Notes under the pieces: model-generated
What the model saw: only the letters and a program-made list of their open reading frames with translations
Databases searched by the model: none
Told to the model about the DNA's origin: nothing
Shown here: piece after piece, positions 23,199 to 34,866 of the stretch
Layout of the letters: the number at the start of each line of letters is the position of its first letter
Position numbering within the stretch: position 1 is the first letter of the stretch
Translations under genes and position numbers: made by a program
Assembly: GCF_008831285.2 (NCBI RefSeq)
Contig: NC_045141.1
Location: 808,001-872,000, forward strand
Direction: 5' to 3'
Origin: Nymphaea colorata
Taxonomy: Eukaryota; Streptophyta; Magnoliopsida; Nymphaeales; Nymphaeaceae
DNA: 64,000 nucleotides

Positions 23199-26100
23199 AT
23201 TTGAAGTTCTTGGGTGATGAGGAGCGGTATCTTGCTGTAGCCACAAATATTGGGCTGGTATAGATGCCTTTTTTCTTTTAAATTGATGCTTGTTTGTATT
23301 GGTTTCCTGCATCTAAGGTCCATTTTGGAGAGGTGTCCACATAAACTGGCATTGTTCCAATTTTTGTTATTTCCTATTTCAGATTTCAGAGTTGGAATTG
23401 TTCTCAATGCTAGCATTTACTTATTATCATGATAACTTTGTCTACGAAGAAAGTTTATTTCTTGGGTATGTGCTCTGACTTTGATATGTACTCTGACTTT
23501 GAAGTTTGAATACATTTTCAGATGCGAGTTTTCGACCTTGCTTCAAGAACTTGTCATGTACTGGAAGGTCACACTGACATCATACTATGCCTTGACTCAT
23601 GTGTTTTAGCTTCTGGGAGGAGATTTATAGCATCTGCGAGCAAGGACAACAGTGTAAGCCTCTAATATTCTAGGCTGTTAGAACTATTCTTGGAGTTGCA
23701 CTTCATGTTCTACAAATCAACCTTTTTTTGCACCAGCTTATCTTGTAACAACTAACAAGTAACCTTAACCTGCTATGTTGCTCTGTACTTCCTTTAAACT
23801 GAAAATGAGATTGTGAAACTTGAAGTTTGATTGCGACAGCAGTACAAATTTCAATTTTAGCTGTAGCTTTCCTGACTGTTGTAACCTTTGTTGGTAAGAA
23901 GATGGGATACGGAAACCAGATGCTGCATAGGTGTGGCTAAGGGACATTTGGATGCGGTTACAGACAAAATATAAAATGAAGATGTCATATTTATAAACCA
24001 TTAGAGAAGCGGCGTTCTTGGAAACCTTAGAGCAGAAATGACCTATTGGGTGCTGTCGTACATGCGGTGAATCACTAGAGAATGATTCAGCACATTAGTG
24101 TTGTGAAACTGCATTGGTGGATGTGCTCGCATCAAAATGTTTGTCCTTTTCAACGAAAATGCTGTGCTGACATGAGAAATGAGCTATTGGGTGTTGTGGT
24201 GCATGCGTTGAAACACTAGAGGATGATTCAACACATTAATGTTGTGAAACAGCATAGGTGCGTGTGCTTCTAGCATCAAAATGTTTGTTCTTTTCAACTA
24301 AAATGCTGATAAATTTGCTCTATTTGAGACTAATAGCTTTGTTTCATCAATGTCCATCTGTGAGGGAATGAGGGATTGAGTACCATAAGATGTCTCTTTC
24401 TTGGTTTATTCAGGGCTGGAATCTGGTGGCTTCTGGTCATAAAGATGCAGTGACCTGAGTGAGGAGGTGAACTCATGATGAAGAGCTCCTCTTCAAAGTG
24501 GGGAAGTCCTGTAGAATCTTCTTTGTCTAGAAGCTGATGCATTCACCCATGCACTCTGGCTGGCTAGACCCAGGAATTCTAACTTGCTTGCACTGGATTT
24601 GCTCCGAGATCCACTTGTGGTTCTTCTAATTAATTTCCCACCAGTAGACTCAGTTTGTTACTAAAAGAGTTAAAAAGGGAAAATCAGGATGTATCACACC
24701 AGCAGAGAATTTTATCGCTAAAGGAATGCTTCTCCAACTAAGTAATAATGTGGACAATTCTAAGCTAGTTGGTAGTGGCTAGTGTAATAATTAAATTGAG
24801 ATATAGGCATGCGATTGGTAATGAAAAACTGTAGCCTTTTTTTTTTTTTTGTAATTATTCTCTAGCAAGACACCTGTGCTTTCTTTCTGGGATTCTTCTC
24901 TTTTCTCCTTTTTGGGGATACTCAAGCACCTGAATTTGAAGGTGATGCTTGTTTCATTTCCAGGGATCATACGATTAAGGTTTGGAGCCAGGATGGAATT
25001 GTTTCATTTCCATGGGTCATACGATTAAGGTTTGGAGCCAGGATGGAATTTCTGATGATGGTGGCCATGTTGTTAACTTCAAAGCGAAAGCTGTTGCTGC
25101 ACATGATAAAGATATTAATGCTCTGGCAGTCTCACCAAATGATGCTTATGTTTGCAGCGGTTCCCAGGTTTTCTAGTTAAATTAGTCCTTTTATGAAATT
25201 TAGGTTCTTATCACATTCTCTGACTTGCATTCTTTGATCAGGGTCAGACTGTTTCCATATGGAGGCTTCCTGATCTTGTGTCTGTTGATGTACTGAAAGG
25301 ACACAAGAGGGGGATTTGGTCTGTTGAATTTTGACCTATGGATCAGTGTGTTATGAGACTTATGACTGCATCTGGTGACTATACAATTAGATATGGGCTA
25401 TAGCAGATGGAACCTGCTTAAAAACATTTGAAGTCCACACTTCTAGTGTTTTCTGAGCTTCATTTCTCACTTGTGGCACTCAATTTGTTTCTTGTGGTGA
25501 GTATAATTTGTATTCTTTGGTGAAGGCACATCATAGCTGTAGAGTGTAGATACGGCTGTTATGTGTTAGTATCGATAGATGCATTCGTCATCACCCTCCC
25601 CCTTCTGTATTTCTTAATATCTTATATAGGTAATTTAAAAATGCGTCTTTTTAAACTTTCAGCACTTTATATCCATTGCATATGCAGGTGATGATGGCTT
25701 AGTAAAATTATGGACTATCAAATCAAACGAGTGCATTGCTACATATGAACATCATGATGCTCAGGTTTTTTTAGCTGCACACACTTTCTAGTTCTTCTGG
25801 TTATGATTTAATTTTCAAAAAAATTATCTGAGGATTTGCTTCATATGGAAATGTTGATACATAGATGATCGCTTGAGATACTTCAACTGTCTTATCTAAG
25901 TCTTGGAAGTGGTGCCTTCTAATTCTTGATATAATAAAATAAAACAGACTAGAGAACCGAGGTGCAATGCACATTTGTGTGCTGTTACTAATGGCAGCAG
26001 GAAGTGGCCAATGCAACATAATCTGGCTCTGACTGAGTGAAGGAATGTTGGAAAGTATGAATTTCAGGCACACACTCTAGTGATGTTACTTTTTTTCAGC

Positions 26101-26852
26101 TGTATCCCAAGCAGGAAAAGAATTCAGAATGAAATCAATCAAGGCAAAAATTGACTTAATGAGTGGATGTTTGCTTTGTGATTTTTAAACTTACACGTGT
26201 TGCTATCCTCATATGAAGAAATGCACCAGCAGCATGAATGGAAAGAGTTAGCATGTGCCTCTTGAGTACCTTCTTTGAAAGATGAGGTACATTTATATGG
26301 TTATACCTGTGACTGTAACCAACAATCACAGGCTGAGTAATTGCAAACGTGCTTCCTCACTGTCTGACATAAAAGGAAAACAAAAACTGTGGCCTAAGAT
26401 GTTCTCGGGGTTAAGGTCCTCTTAGAACAAGCAAATGCAAGCAAATCTTACTATTGTATTTTCACATTAAGCTGTGAAATTCAAATATTGTTGCTAGGAA
26501 TTCTGGTTTGGGAAGCTGAATCACATGATAGTCCATCTGTTATCTGTACCTGCACTAGTGAAAATTACTTGCATCCAAAAAATGTCATCCGTAGTAGATT
26601 CTATATATTGAGTCTAACTATTTGTGGTGCCTTTAGAGATACTATTATTTTGGAAGACATGCATTTGGAGTAGATTGACAAGATTTATATCAAGGTCTTT
26701 TGTGTCACTGCTAATCCAGCTTCATTCAACAGGTTTTTGGACTGGCTGTTGGACAGCGGGTGGAAATATTCGCTACTGGTTCCACCGATTCTGTTATTAA
26801 CTTGTGGCATGATTGGACAGCTGCTGACATGGAAGCTGATGCACTGCAAAAG
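23199..26852 (+). pseudogene. UTP13/TORMOZ-type WD40 gene, middle exons, degraded
   Basis: Exons of the WD40 protein that acts in the nucleolar small-subunit processome (yeast Utp13, Arabidopsis TORMOZ), recognised from remembered family motifs. Exons: 23199-23257 (LKFLGDEERYLAVATNIGL), 23522-23653 (MRVFDLASRTCHVLEGHTDI, donor GTAAGC), about 24964-25167 (HTIKVWSQDGISDDGG, AHDKDINALAVSPNDAYVCS), 25242-25496 (WRLPDLVSVDVLKGHKRGIW), 25688-25764 (DDGLVKLWTIKSNECIATYE) and 26733-26852 (EIFATGSTDSVINLWHD). Splice sites and phases fit. Damage: a 50-bp duplication in the third exon, TGA at 25332-25334, a frameshift near 25392 and TGA at 25454-25456. The exon expected between 23653 and 24964 is not recognisable. 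N-terminal exons are absent; the gypsy element occupies that side. A further exon lies at 37065-37178. Confidence 0.75.
24951..25050 (+). repeat. 50-bp tandem duplication across a splice acceptor
   Basis: Units 24951-25000 and 25001-25050 match at 48 of 50 positions. The unit begins GTTTCATTTCC, includes the intron 3' end (CAG in unit 1, CAT in unit 2), and continues into the codons for HTIKVWSQDGI. Only unit 1 keeps an acceptor AG, and 50 is not a multiple of 3. Splicing at unit 1 therefore shifts the reading frame of the rest of the exon. Confidence 0.93.
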
Positions 26853-27169
26853 GTGGATTTACGTACCATACATCCTTTTCATGAAATACAACACTTTTTC
26901 CGCAATATGCTGCGCTCCAACTTTTTCTGTACAAAGTGGCTTTAGATTATGCTTTGTCTGTTTGTATCAATAAATAGTTTACAATTGATCATGAACTTTC
27001 CTAAACTTTGTTTTGTACATGCCTGTGCACATGTATGCATTGCCTATACATGATTTCTGTGTGTATAACTATTCTGACATCATGAAGATGTACTCTTGAC
27101 TCATAAATCTTTATGTTCCTTGTTGAATTTTGTGTTATTCTATTTTTCATGAAGTGAAGCCATTGACTC

Positions 27170-27344
27170 CTTTTTGTGGTTTAGAACAAGCTCCAAAAGG
27201 CTTGATTTGAGAAATTTAGTAATGTTATGTTTGATCAAGGTTTTCATTCTTGCTATTTACTAAATGTTTGTGAATAATACTTCTGTAGGCATAATTGTTT
27301 TGTTGTTGTATGTTGATGATATGATAATCATTGGGAGTGATGAT
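27170..27344 (+). pseudogene. Copia element A, reverse transcriptase part (left of insertion)
   Basis: Plus-strand copia reverse transcriptase remnant. GLEQAPKG near 27175-27200 corresponds to the conserved GLKQAPRAW motif. LLLYVDDMIIIGSDD at about 27300-27344 contains the YVDD active site. Frames change between them. The sequence is interrupted at 27344 by copia element B and resumes at 34867 after a duplicated ATGAT. The 5' part of element A is missing or unrecognisable. Confidence 0.75.
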
Positions 27345-27653
27345 TGTAAGATTTTCCAGAAATCTGTCTCTCCGGCCTGAAACAAGAGTGATTGAGTAGA
27401 GAAGGTAGAAGCCAATGGAAGAGATGAGTAGAGAAGATAGAAGCCGATGGAAGAGAAGGTGCAGTTGGCGTAAGTGCAGCCCTGCAATCCATAATCATTG
27501 TTATATTAAGATAACCTAATCAGATTACAACAGTTTGTACAAAAATATGTAAAAAATTATAAGTATGCCACTGCCTAGTATATTTAGGCATGTGGAAATA
27601 AAAGAATTGGATCGGGTCTGGATAGACCCGATCTTAGGTGCACAAACTTGATA
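27345..27653 (-). repeat. Copia B 3' LTR
   Basis: 309 bp, reading TGTAAGATTTTCC to CAAACTTGATA on the plus strand. It pairs with 34553-34861. Its outer terminus keeps TG; the inner terminus has mutated from CA to TA relative to the partner LTR. Confidence 0.93.
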
Positions 27654-29744
27654 GCCCCCTTCAAGTTGTGCATGAGATTTGATCATGCATAACTTGTTCT
27701 TCAATTCCCAAAAGTGTTGTCCTGTGAGTCCTTTGGTGAAGAGGTCAGCTACTTGTTCGTTGGTGGGTACATAAGTAGGCAAGATCTCGGTTTCTTCAAC
27801 CTTCTGACGGATGAAATGTTGATCAATCTCTATGTGTTTGGTGCGATTATGTAGAATGGGGTTGAAGGCAATTTTTATCGCACTTTGGTTGTCAAATAGT
27901 AAGGATGACTGAACAATAGGAAGGCTGAGTTCTCCAAACAAATGGCGTAACCATGACGCTTCAGCTATCCCAGTAGCCATTGCTCTATATTCTGCCTCAA
28001 TGCTAGATCGAGCAACCATGCGCTGCTTCTTACTGCTCCAACAAATGAGGTTAGAATCAAGAAAAAGACAGAAACCTGAAACTGATTGTCGATCATTTGG
28101 ATCTCCTGCCCAATCTGCATCGGTATAGGTATAAATGCAATGTCCAAGCGTAACATTGGGGCTTCTTGAGTAGACTAGTCCATCTCCAAGGGTAGCTTTG
28201 AGATACCGTAAGATTCTCTTAGTGGCATCTATATGTCCTTCCGTGGGTGCGTGCATAAATTGAGAGATCTGATTTACAACATATACTATGTCTGGGCATG
28301 TAAAAGTGAGGTATTGTAACATACCAACAATGCTGCGATAGAATGTAGGATTGTGATATGCAGCAGTTCCATCAGAGGCAGTCAATTTAGTGTTGAGAAC
28401 ACTAAGAGTAGTTATGGGTTTACAATTAATCATGTCTGCCCTGTCCAAAATATCAAGAGTATACTTGTGCTGTGTAAGAGTCAATCTATCATCTGTCCTA
28501 TCAAGTTCAACACTCAAGAAGTATTGTAATTCGTCGAGATCTTTCATCTTGAATTCTTGCTTCAACATATCTTTAACATTAACATAAGATATATGTGAAG
28601 AAGAATTTCCAGTAATAACAATATCATCAGCATAGATAAGTAACCAAGTGGTAGCTTCCCCGGTATGGTAGATAAATAAAAAGTGATCGAGAGAGCTTCG
28701 AAGAAAACCAACTTGTTGTATATGATGAGAAAACCAATCAAACCATGACCTAGAAGCCTGCTTCAACCCATATAGAGACTTGTGTAACTTACATACCCAT
28801 TTGTGAGGATCATGTGTAGCATAGCCAGGAGGTTGCTCAATGTATACTTCTTCCTTTACAATCCCATGAAGGAAGGCATTTTTGACATCCAACTAATAGA
28901 GAGTCCATCCATATGAGACTGCAAGAGAAATAATTACGCGGATCGTTCCCATCTTGATGACCGGACTGAATGTTTCATCATAATCTTTCCCGTATTGCTG
29001 AGTGAAGCCTCACGCCACAAGGCGAGCTTTATATCGATCAATGCTACCATCAGGCTTATATTTCAGTTTGTAAACTCATTTGAAGCCCAAAACATTCTTA
29101 CCGTCTGGTCGAGGAACAATCTGCCAAGTCTGACACTCATTCAAGGCTGTCATTTCCTCATTCACAGCTTCAACTCAACATTTTTCCTTACTCGCATGTT
29201 GATAACATTTTGGTTCACCTTTTTGCTGACTTCTGTCATAAAAAATTGAAATCCAAGGAAAAATTGTTATAGCTCACCCATCTATCAACAGGATGTCGTA
29301 CGCGTTGTGACTTACGTGGGGCTGCGGTAGGGACTGATTGCCGAGAATACACCAGGCCTGAGAAGCGGTTATCTATAGGTGGATCATTGGGCTGAGAGGA
29401 TGAAGGCAGGTTGTCCAAGAAAGCGATGCTGTCCAAGGAACTACTGACAACTTTTTCGGGCTCATCAACAACTTGCTCTCTCTGCTCAGGCAAAATTTCC
29501 GCCCCTTGTCTTAAAATTTCAGCATGTAACCAAGTATCATATACCTCATTTTTGTCATTGAGTGTCACAGAAGCCGCCTTTGGATCCTGTAACCTGCTTT
29601 CACCAAAAACAACATGCCGTGAAATATGCACACACCCAGTTTTAGGATTGTAACATCTATAGCCCTTGTAATTTTCTGTCTACCCCATAAATCTACATAA
29701 AACAGCATGATCTTGAAATTTGTTCCTTAGGGGCTGTTTGATGG

Positions 29745-29960
29745 CCTGGAAATATATTTATGGAAATATATTTCTGGAAATATAGGAAATGAAAAAATGG
29801 AATGAGAAAAATCTTTCCAATTCCAATTTTGGTGTGTGTGTGATGACTCAGAAATATATTTCCAGAAATATATTTCTGTGTTTGATGATAAAGAAAGATA
29901 TTTCCAGATTTCCAGAAATATATTTCTTAGTTTGATATAAGAAACATATTTCCAGATAAA
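29745..29960. repeat. Subterminal repeats of the Harbinger element
   Basis: Clustered copies of GGAAATATATTT and its complement, with TTTCCAGAAATAT variants, about eight in 200 bp, interspersed with GTTTGAT words. The right end has related TTTGATACGATGGAAA text near 31995-32012. Such subterminal arrays are typical transposase-binding regions; that role is inferred. Confidence 0.65.
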
Positions 29961-31204
29961 GTAGGAACCAAAAGAACGTGCACATCGACAAAGAACAATG
30001 ACCCAATGCCTCTTATATCACATTCATCAATTATTTTGTCAATCACATCTTAGATTTGGTCACAATTTACTTAATAAAATATGTAGTTGAAAAACTAAAG
30101 GCCTGTAAACTGTAAAGTCTCTAAAATATTAGTGTAAAGCATCATGGACAATTCATTTTTAATGAGAAAAAAATTCACAAAGGAAGGAGGACAAAATGAG
30201 TTTCCTTCCATTATGTTCTTCAATTAGTGAGTAACATTAATAAGACAAAAGAGATAATGAACGACAAATAACTTGTCAGCATTGAACAACCTAACAACTC
30301 GAAAATTAGAGAATTAAGAACGACACAGTTCTTTTGAGTGCAACATAACCTTCGAGTTCACTTGGCTGTCAAAGCAATTCAAGACATACAGTATGAGCAG
30401 CTCTCTTTTGAAAGCTTAATAACTCAATGGCCACACAAAAAGCAGTGTAGGGCCGCTAAACACTTGCACACCATTAAGAGAAAAATCAGAAACATTTTCA
30501 CATACAGATTACAGACAGCAGCAAGGATGTTCCAATATATGAAAACTAAAACCACAGCAAACAAAAACCATCACTTTTCTGGGTTTACAAAGGACAGCCT
30601 CAGAGACAATCCAGCGAACGCCAAAAGACCAAGTATGTGGCCCAGCTATCACACATGTAGTTGAGAGAGATATTCAACAGGGGGGCAGTATTTCCTCATT
30701 CATGATGAACAAAACTCTTAATAGACAGATCTACAGACAACAAAGCTTTAATGTCATTCTACTCGTCAACAGCAAACAACCGATTATTCCAAGAAAAGTC
30801 TAAGCCCCTCTTTCCCTGTACATGAATCTTTCATCCAACTTGCGCACAAGAAGAATGATCCTCTTATTGCATTTGAAATGAAGAAAGTATGTATTCCTAA
30901 TTATATCGAACATCTCAGCCTCAAAATTTCCTGATTCCTGTAAAGAACTGACCACTCAATCCAACGAGAAGTGATGACCCTCACAGAGAAACCAAATCTT
31001 AGACAAATCGGCTTCGAAACCATGATTTATATAATATATATAAATGCAGACACACAACTAAAGCCCTACCATTCACCCAATCTTGCTCCCGAATCTTGAG
31101 ATAAATAACACTTGCAAAGAAAAAAACATATTCACAAAACTGCGGAAAAAGGGACAAAATTTCAACCAACCAAAACACATCCAAAAAGGGGATGCCAAAC
31201 TTAC

Positions 31205-31243
31205 AGGAGATGTAGTGGACAATCCAGTCATACGCCAGAACAT
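31205..31243 (-). pseudogene. Captured first coding exon of a SAPS-domain (PP6 regulatory subunit) gene
   Basis: On the minus strand an ATG at 31243 opens MFWRMTGLSTTSP, followed directly by a consensus splice donor GTAAGT (31204-31199). Plant SAPS-domain proteins (SIT4/PP6 phosphatase-associated) start with this motif, MFW followed by a short Leu-Ser-rich stretch and SPV. The donor falls before the next Val codon. Upstream, 31244-31900 looks like a leader and promoter region, with CT-rich text and a possible 5' UTR intron acceptor CTCACCAG near 31339. Below 31199 the sequence is intron-like and no second SAPS exon was found. The exon is only 13 codons, so the family call rests on a short motif plus its position and donor. 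Confidence 0.65.
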
Positions 31244-34200
31244 CTTGAAGGGCGCAATTTCAGATGAGACGGAGATGGAAAAGCCCAAAAGTCTCCAAAA
31301 CCAACTAGAACCAAGGAGACTCAAATCAGTTGGAAGGAGGAAAGAAAAGAAAGAGACTGGTGAGAAAGAACCCTAGCTTCCAAATTTTTACATGACAAAC
31401 TAGAATCCCATCTGACATCCCAAGCACCTAGGCGATAATAAGGAGGGAGTTTGGGATCGAAGAGGGCAAACCTGTGATGGAGGGGGGAAGAGGCCGAGAG
31501 GGAGGGAGACTCGCAAGGGCGTCCGATTCAATCTTGGTATGGGCGTCAAGAATGGGATCGGGACCAAGGGCAGCGAGGTGTTGAAACAGAGAGAGAAACT
31601 GAGAGAGGGAGAGTGAGAGGGCTTGAGAGGCGACGAGGGGAGCGGGAGAGTGAGAGGGCTTGAGAGACGACAATACCTTGTGAGAAAGAGAGGGACGGGA
31701 GGCTAGCGGCTGCACTGAGAGGAGGCGTGGAGGCATCGAGCTCTGGAGGCACGCGAGGGAGTCTTCTGTGGGTGCGTCGACGAGAAAGAAGAGGGAGCGA
31801 CGGGTGCGTCGACGAGAAAGAAGAGGGAGCGGCTGCGGCACATGAAGGAAAAGAAGAAGACGCGAAGACGCGCTCGCGTGCCCTAACGGGCAAAAATAAA
31901 ATTCCGAAAAAAAAATTTCCGTCTCTCCAGACGGAAATTTTTTTTTTGGAAAAAATTTCTGGAATTCGACTTCAACGATCGAAAAAAAATTTCCATGTTT
32001 GATACGATGGAAAAATTTTAAATTTTTGAATTTTTTTTCTCGATGAACAGTTCTTTTCCGGGGCATCAAACGCCCCCTTAAGGAAACATCAATATGCACG
32101 TAGCACACACATCTGAAAACACGCAATTCCTCATAATCTAGCTGTTCTTGATGTAATAGAAAGAATGGTGATTTTCCATCAAGCAAAGCCAATGGCAGCC
32201 GGTTTATAACATGGACAGCCGTATGAAAAGCCTCGGTCCACAACGTCATAAGTAAATCTGTGTCATGCATCATGCTAAGTGCACTTTCAACGATATGCCT
32301 ATGTTTCCTTTCAGCAATTCCGCTTTGCTAAGGTGTATGCGGGCATGACATTTGTCTAGTGATCCCATGATTTAGTAAGTACTCAGTAAATTCGTTTGAA
32401 ATAAATTCACCACCACCATCACATTGAAAATGCACAATATCACTGGAGTATTTATTTCGAACTAAGGCATGAAATTGAGTGAACAAGCGGAAAACTTCTG
32501 ATTTGTGTTTCATGAAATGGATCCAAGTATATCGGGAATATGAATCAATAAAAAAGACATAGTATCGACTCCCGAAAGAAGAAGGAATTGGAGCGAGCCC
32601 CTAAACATCGGAATATATAGTGTCAAAAACCTTTGAAGCTCTTTTATTGATTAATTGAAAAGGAAGGGAATGGCTTTTACAGATGTGACAACTCGAGCAC
32701 ATGATGGACTCACTAACTGAATTCAGACTGGACTTGTCTAAGAGTCCGTCTGCAATAAGACTCTGAACAAAAGACTGACTACAATGAGCTAATCGACAAT
32801 GCCAAATGGACGGCTTATTATACTCTGCGACATTAACTTCACTATGACTTGAAAAAGATGAATCTGAGAGGTAAGGTTTTGACATTTTTGGAGCTTCTTC
32901 AAGGACATACATATCTCCTTTGCGAATGCCCTCAGCGAATGTCTTTTTGGTTCGAGCATCCTTGACATAAACAAAAGATGGTGTGAATTCAACAGAGGAA
33001 TGAGTATCATCAATAAGTTTGGACACTGAGATAATATTTTTTTTGACATTTGGAACAACAAGGACATTCTTTAATGGTATGGAAGAATGACCCATAGATA
33101 TTTGTGCATTTCCAATGTGCGACATTGTGTGATGGGAACCATCTCCCGTGACAACTAAGCCTTGATCTAAATAAGGAAAAACACGAGAGAGATTACCTGT
33201 GTCACCAGTAACATGGGCTGCTGCTCCAGAGTCCACATACCATTCTCCTTGCTCATTTTGTTTCAACTGGAGTTTAGATAGGGCTGTCATTAAAAGCTGT
33301 TGCACGTCTGCTGAAATATTTGATGTAACATTTGAGCCAGATGATGATGAAGCTGACCCTGCTGCTGCCTTGTTCTCACGCCTGAGCTGGTTATTTTTGT
33401 TCTGAGGGTTGTGCCAACATTCTGATTTTACATGCCCTCTTTTGTTGCAATAGAAGCAAGTAGGAACCCTTCTAGGCATGGTAGATGTAGTATTCATGCC
33501 TGGTGGTGTTGGGAGAATACCTCTTTCCATTCCTGCCTGAGGAGTCCAAGGACGGGTGCGATTCCCTTGCACGGCGTGTGTCCATATAATCAGTGCATTG
33601 TGGCTGCCGGAAGGAATCAAGTTCTGTCGTTGTACACGACTAGCTTCGTGCTGAAATAACTTGGCCTTCAGATCTTCAAAGGATGGGAGGACAGGTAAAA
33701 CTTCCAAAGCTGTACAAAATATGTCAAAATCTGTTCCCAGTCCACTTAAAGCTTGCTGCACCTTGTCCTTGTCGCTGATCGGATGTCCAATGACAGCAAG
33801 CTGGCCGCTTATATTTTTAATTTCATTCAAATATTCGAAAACTATACGCGTCCCATGCTTGATGTCCTGAAACTGCCTTTTTAATTGTAGAAATCGTGCT
33901 TCCGATACTTGAGAGTACGTCGTGGCAAGCATAGACCACAACTCTAGGGCTGTTAAATCATCATCAATGCCTCCCAATACTTCCTCTGACAGAGTAGAAG
34001 TAATGTAGGCAACAAGGGACTGGTCAGCCAGTCAAACTTCATACTCAGGGTTGTTTTCAGTAAGAGTATCATACTCAAATCTGATCTCAGTCCCAGCCGG
34101 CGTCCCATCAGTTTGATCTGCCACTATAGTCCTCTTCACTTCACAGTCGATGTACTTTGGAGGCGCTGGAGTGGTGCCATCGATATGTCCATAGAGTCGA

Positions 34201-34540
34201 TGGCTCTTAATAAATGGGACTATTTGACGTTTCCAAGTCAAATAGTTGCTGTGATTCAGTTTTTGGGAGATAAGTTGGGAGAGAAAACTGAAGGACAAGA
34301 GAGAGGAGTTTCGTTGGTCCATGGCTGAATAACGAGAACCGAAATCGAAGAGGAATAATGAAAAGGATCGGGTCTGGTTTGGAGTTTGGACAAAACGAAA
34401 TTAGGGCAAATCACACCAGAAATAGGATTTAGGGCAAATCATGCCAGAAATAGGGTTTAGGGCAAATCACGCCAGAAATAGGATTTAGGGCAAATCACGC
34501 CAGTTTTGAATCCACTTACCGGAGGACGATGCACAACCTA

Positions 34541-34552
34541 TCTCTCATACCA
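34541..34552 (-). promoter_or_regulatory. Copia B primer binding site
   Basis: Minus-strand TGGTATGAGAGA immediately next to the LTR end ...CTTACA. It matches the initiator-Met tRNA primer site TGGTATCAGAGC closely. Confidence 0.85.
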
Positions 34553-34861
34553 TGTAAGATTTTCCAGAAATCTGTCTCTTCGGCCTGAAACAAGAGTGAT
34601 TGAGTAGAGAAGGTAGAAGCCAATGGAAGAGATGAGTAGAGAAGATAGAAGCCGATGGAAGAGAAGGTGCAGTTGGCGTAAGTGCAGCCCTGCAATCCTT
34701 AATCATTGTTATATTAAGATAACCTAATTAGATTACAACAGTTTGTACAAAAATATGTAAAAAATTACAAGTATGCCACCGCCTAGTATATTTGGGCATG
34801 TGGATATACAAGAATTGGATCGGGTCTGGACAGACCCGATCCTAGGTGCACAAACTTAACA
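34553..34861 (-). repeat. Copia B 5' LTR
   Basis: 309 bp with intact TG...CA ends, partner of 27345-27653. About 12 differences between the two by eye (roughly 96 percent identity). Confidence 0.93.
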
Positions 34862-34866
34862 ATGAT

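Larger units (their letters stand above)
29730..32077. mobile_element. PIF/Harbinger-type element carrying a captured gene fragment
   Basis: A 2,348-bp insertion in the integrase region of copia B. The ends are inverted repeats, GGGGCTGTTTGATGGCC at the left and GGGGGCGTTTGATGCCC at the right read on the other strand. The 3-bp target duplication is TTA (29727-29729 and 32078-32080). Removing the element and one TTA restores the copia reading HIDVSLRNKFQDHAV, which fixes the boundaries exactly. TIR type and TTA target are those of PIF/Harbinger and Tourist elements. No transposase is visible. The interior contains a promoter-like, 5' leader-like and first-exon sequence of a SAPS-domain gene on the minus strand. 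Confidence 0.88.
27654..34322 (-). pseudogene. Copia B gag-pol polyprotein, inactivated
   Basis: Starts at an ATG at 34322 (MDQRNSSLLSFSFLSQ). Gag includes the LNHSNYLTWKRQI motif and the zinc knuckle CFYCNKRGHVKSEC. Protease is WYVDSGAAAHVTGD, with Asp-Ser-Gly intact. Integrase has the HX3-CX2C region, FIDSYSRYTWI and CDGGGEF. Reverse transcriptase has QLDVKNAFLHG-type sequence, GLKQASRSW and LLIYADDIVITG. RNase H has DADWAGDPNDRQSVSGFC and RSSIEAEYRAMA. After removing the Harbinger insertion (29730-32077 plus one TTA) the frame is continuous from gag to about 29240. A one-base change in a T run then shifts it once. About seven stops interrupt it, including TGA 34032-34034 and TAG 32601-32603, all readable as C-to-T or G-to-A changes of Trp, Gln or Arg codons. 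Confidence 0.9.
27345..34861 (-). mobile_element. Copia element B, full length with both LTRs, nested in element A
   Basis: A 7.5-kb minus-strand Ty1/copia element with LTRs at 27345-27653 and 34553-34861. It is flanked by the perfect 5-bp target duplication ATGAT (27340-27344 and 34862-34866). The primer binding site lies directly beside the right LTR and a polypurine tract (AAGGGGGC on the minus strand) beside the left LTR. The internal polyprotein runs gag, protease, integrase, reverse transcriptase, RNase H. The element sits inside the reverse transcriptase of copia element A and is itself split by a PIF/Harbinger element. LTRs differ at about 12 of 309 positions by eye, so the insertion is not recent but not ancient. 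Confidence 0.95.

Noticed and set aside
23195-23244. Minus-strand frame overlapping the first WD40 exon
   Set aside because: The plus-strand WD40 exon with splice sites explains these bases; only 22988-23190 is considered retroelement-like.
24411-24470. Possible missing WD40 exon (SGHKDAV-like reading)
   Set aside because: Too short and stops at once; not enough similarity to call an exon.
31428-32273. 281-codon minus-strand frame that looks like one protein
   Set aside because: It is a chimera: copia B integrase sequence before 32080 and Harbinger non-coding sequence after it.
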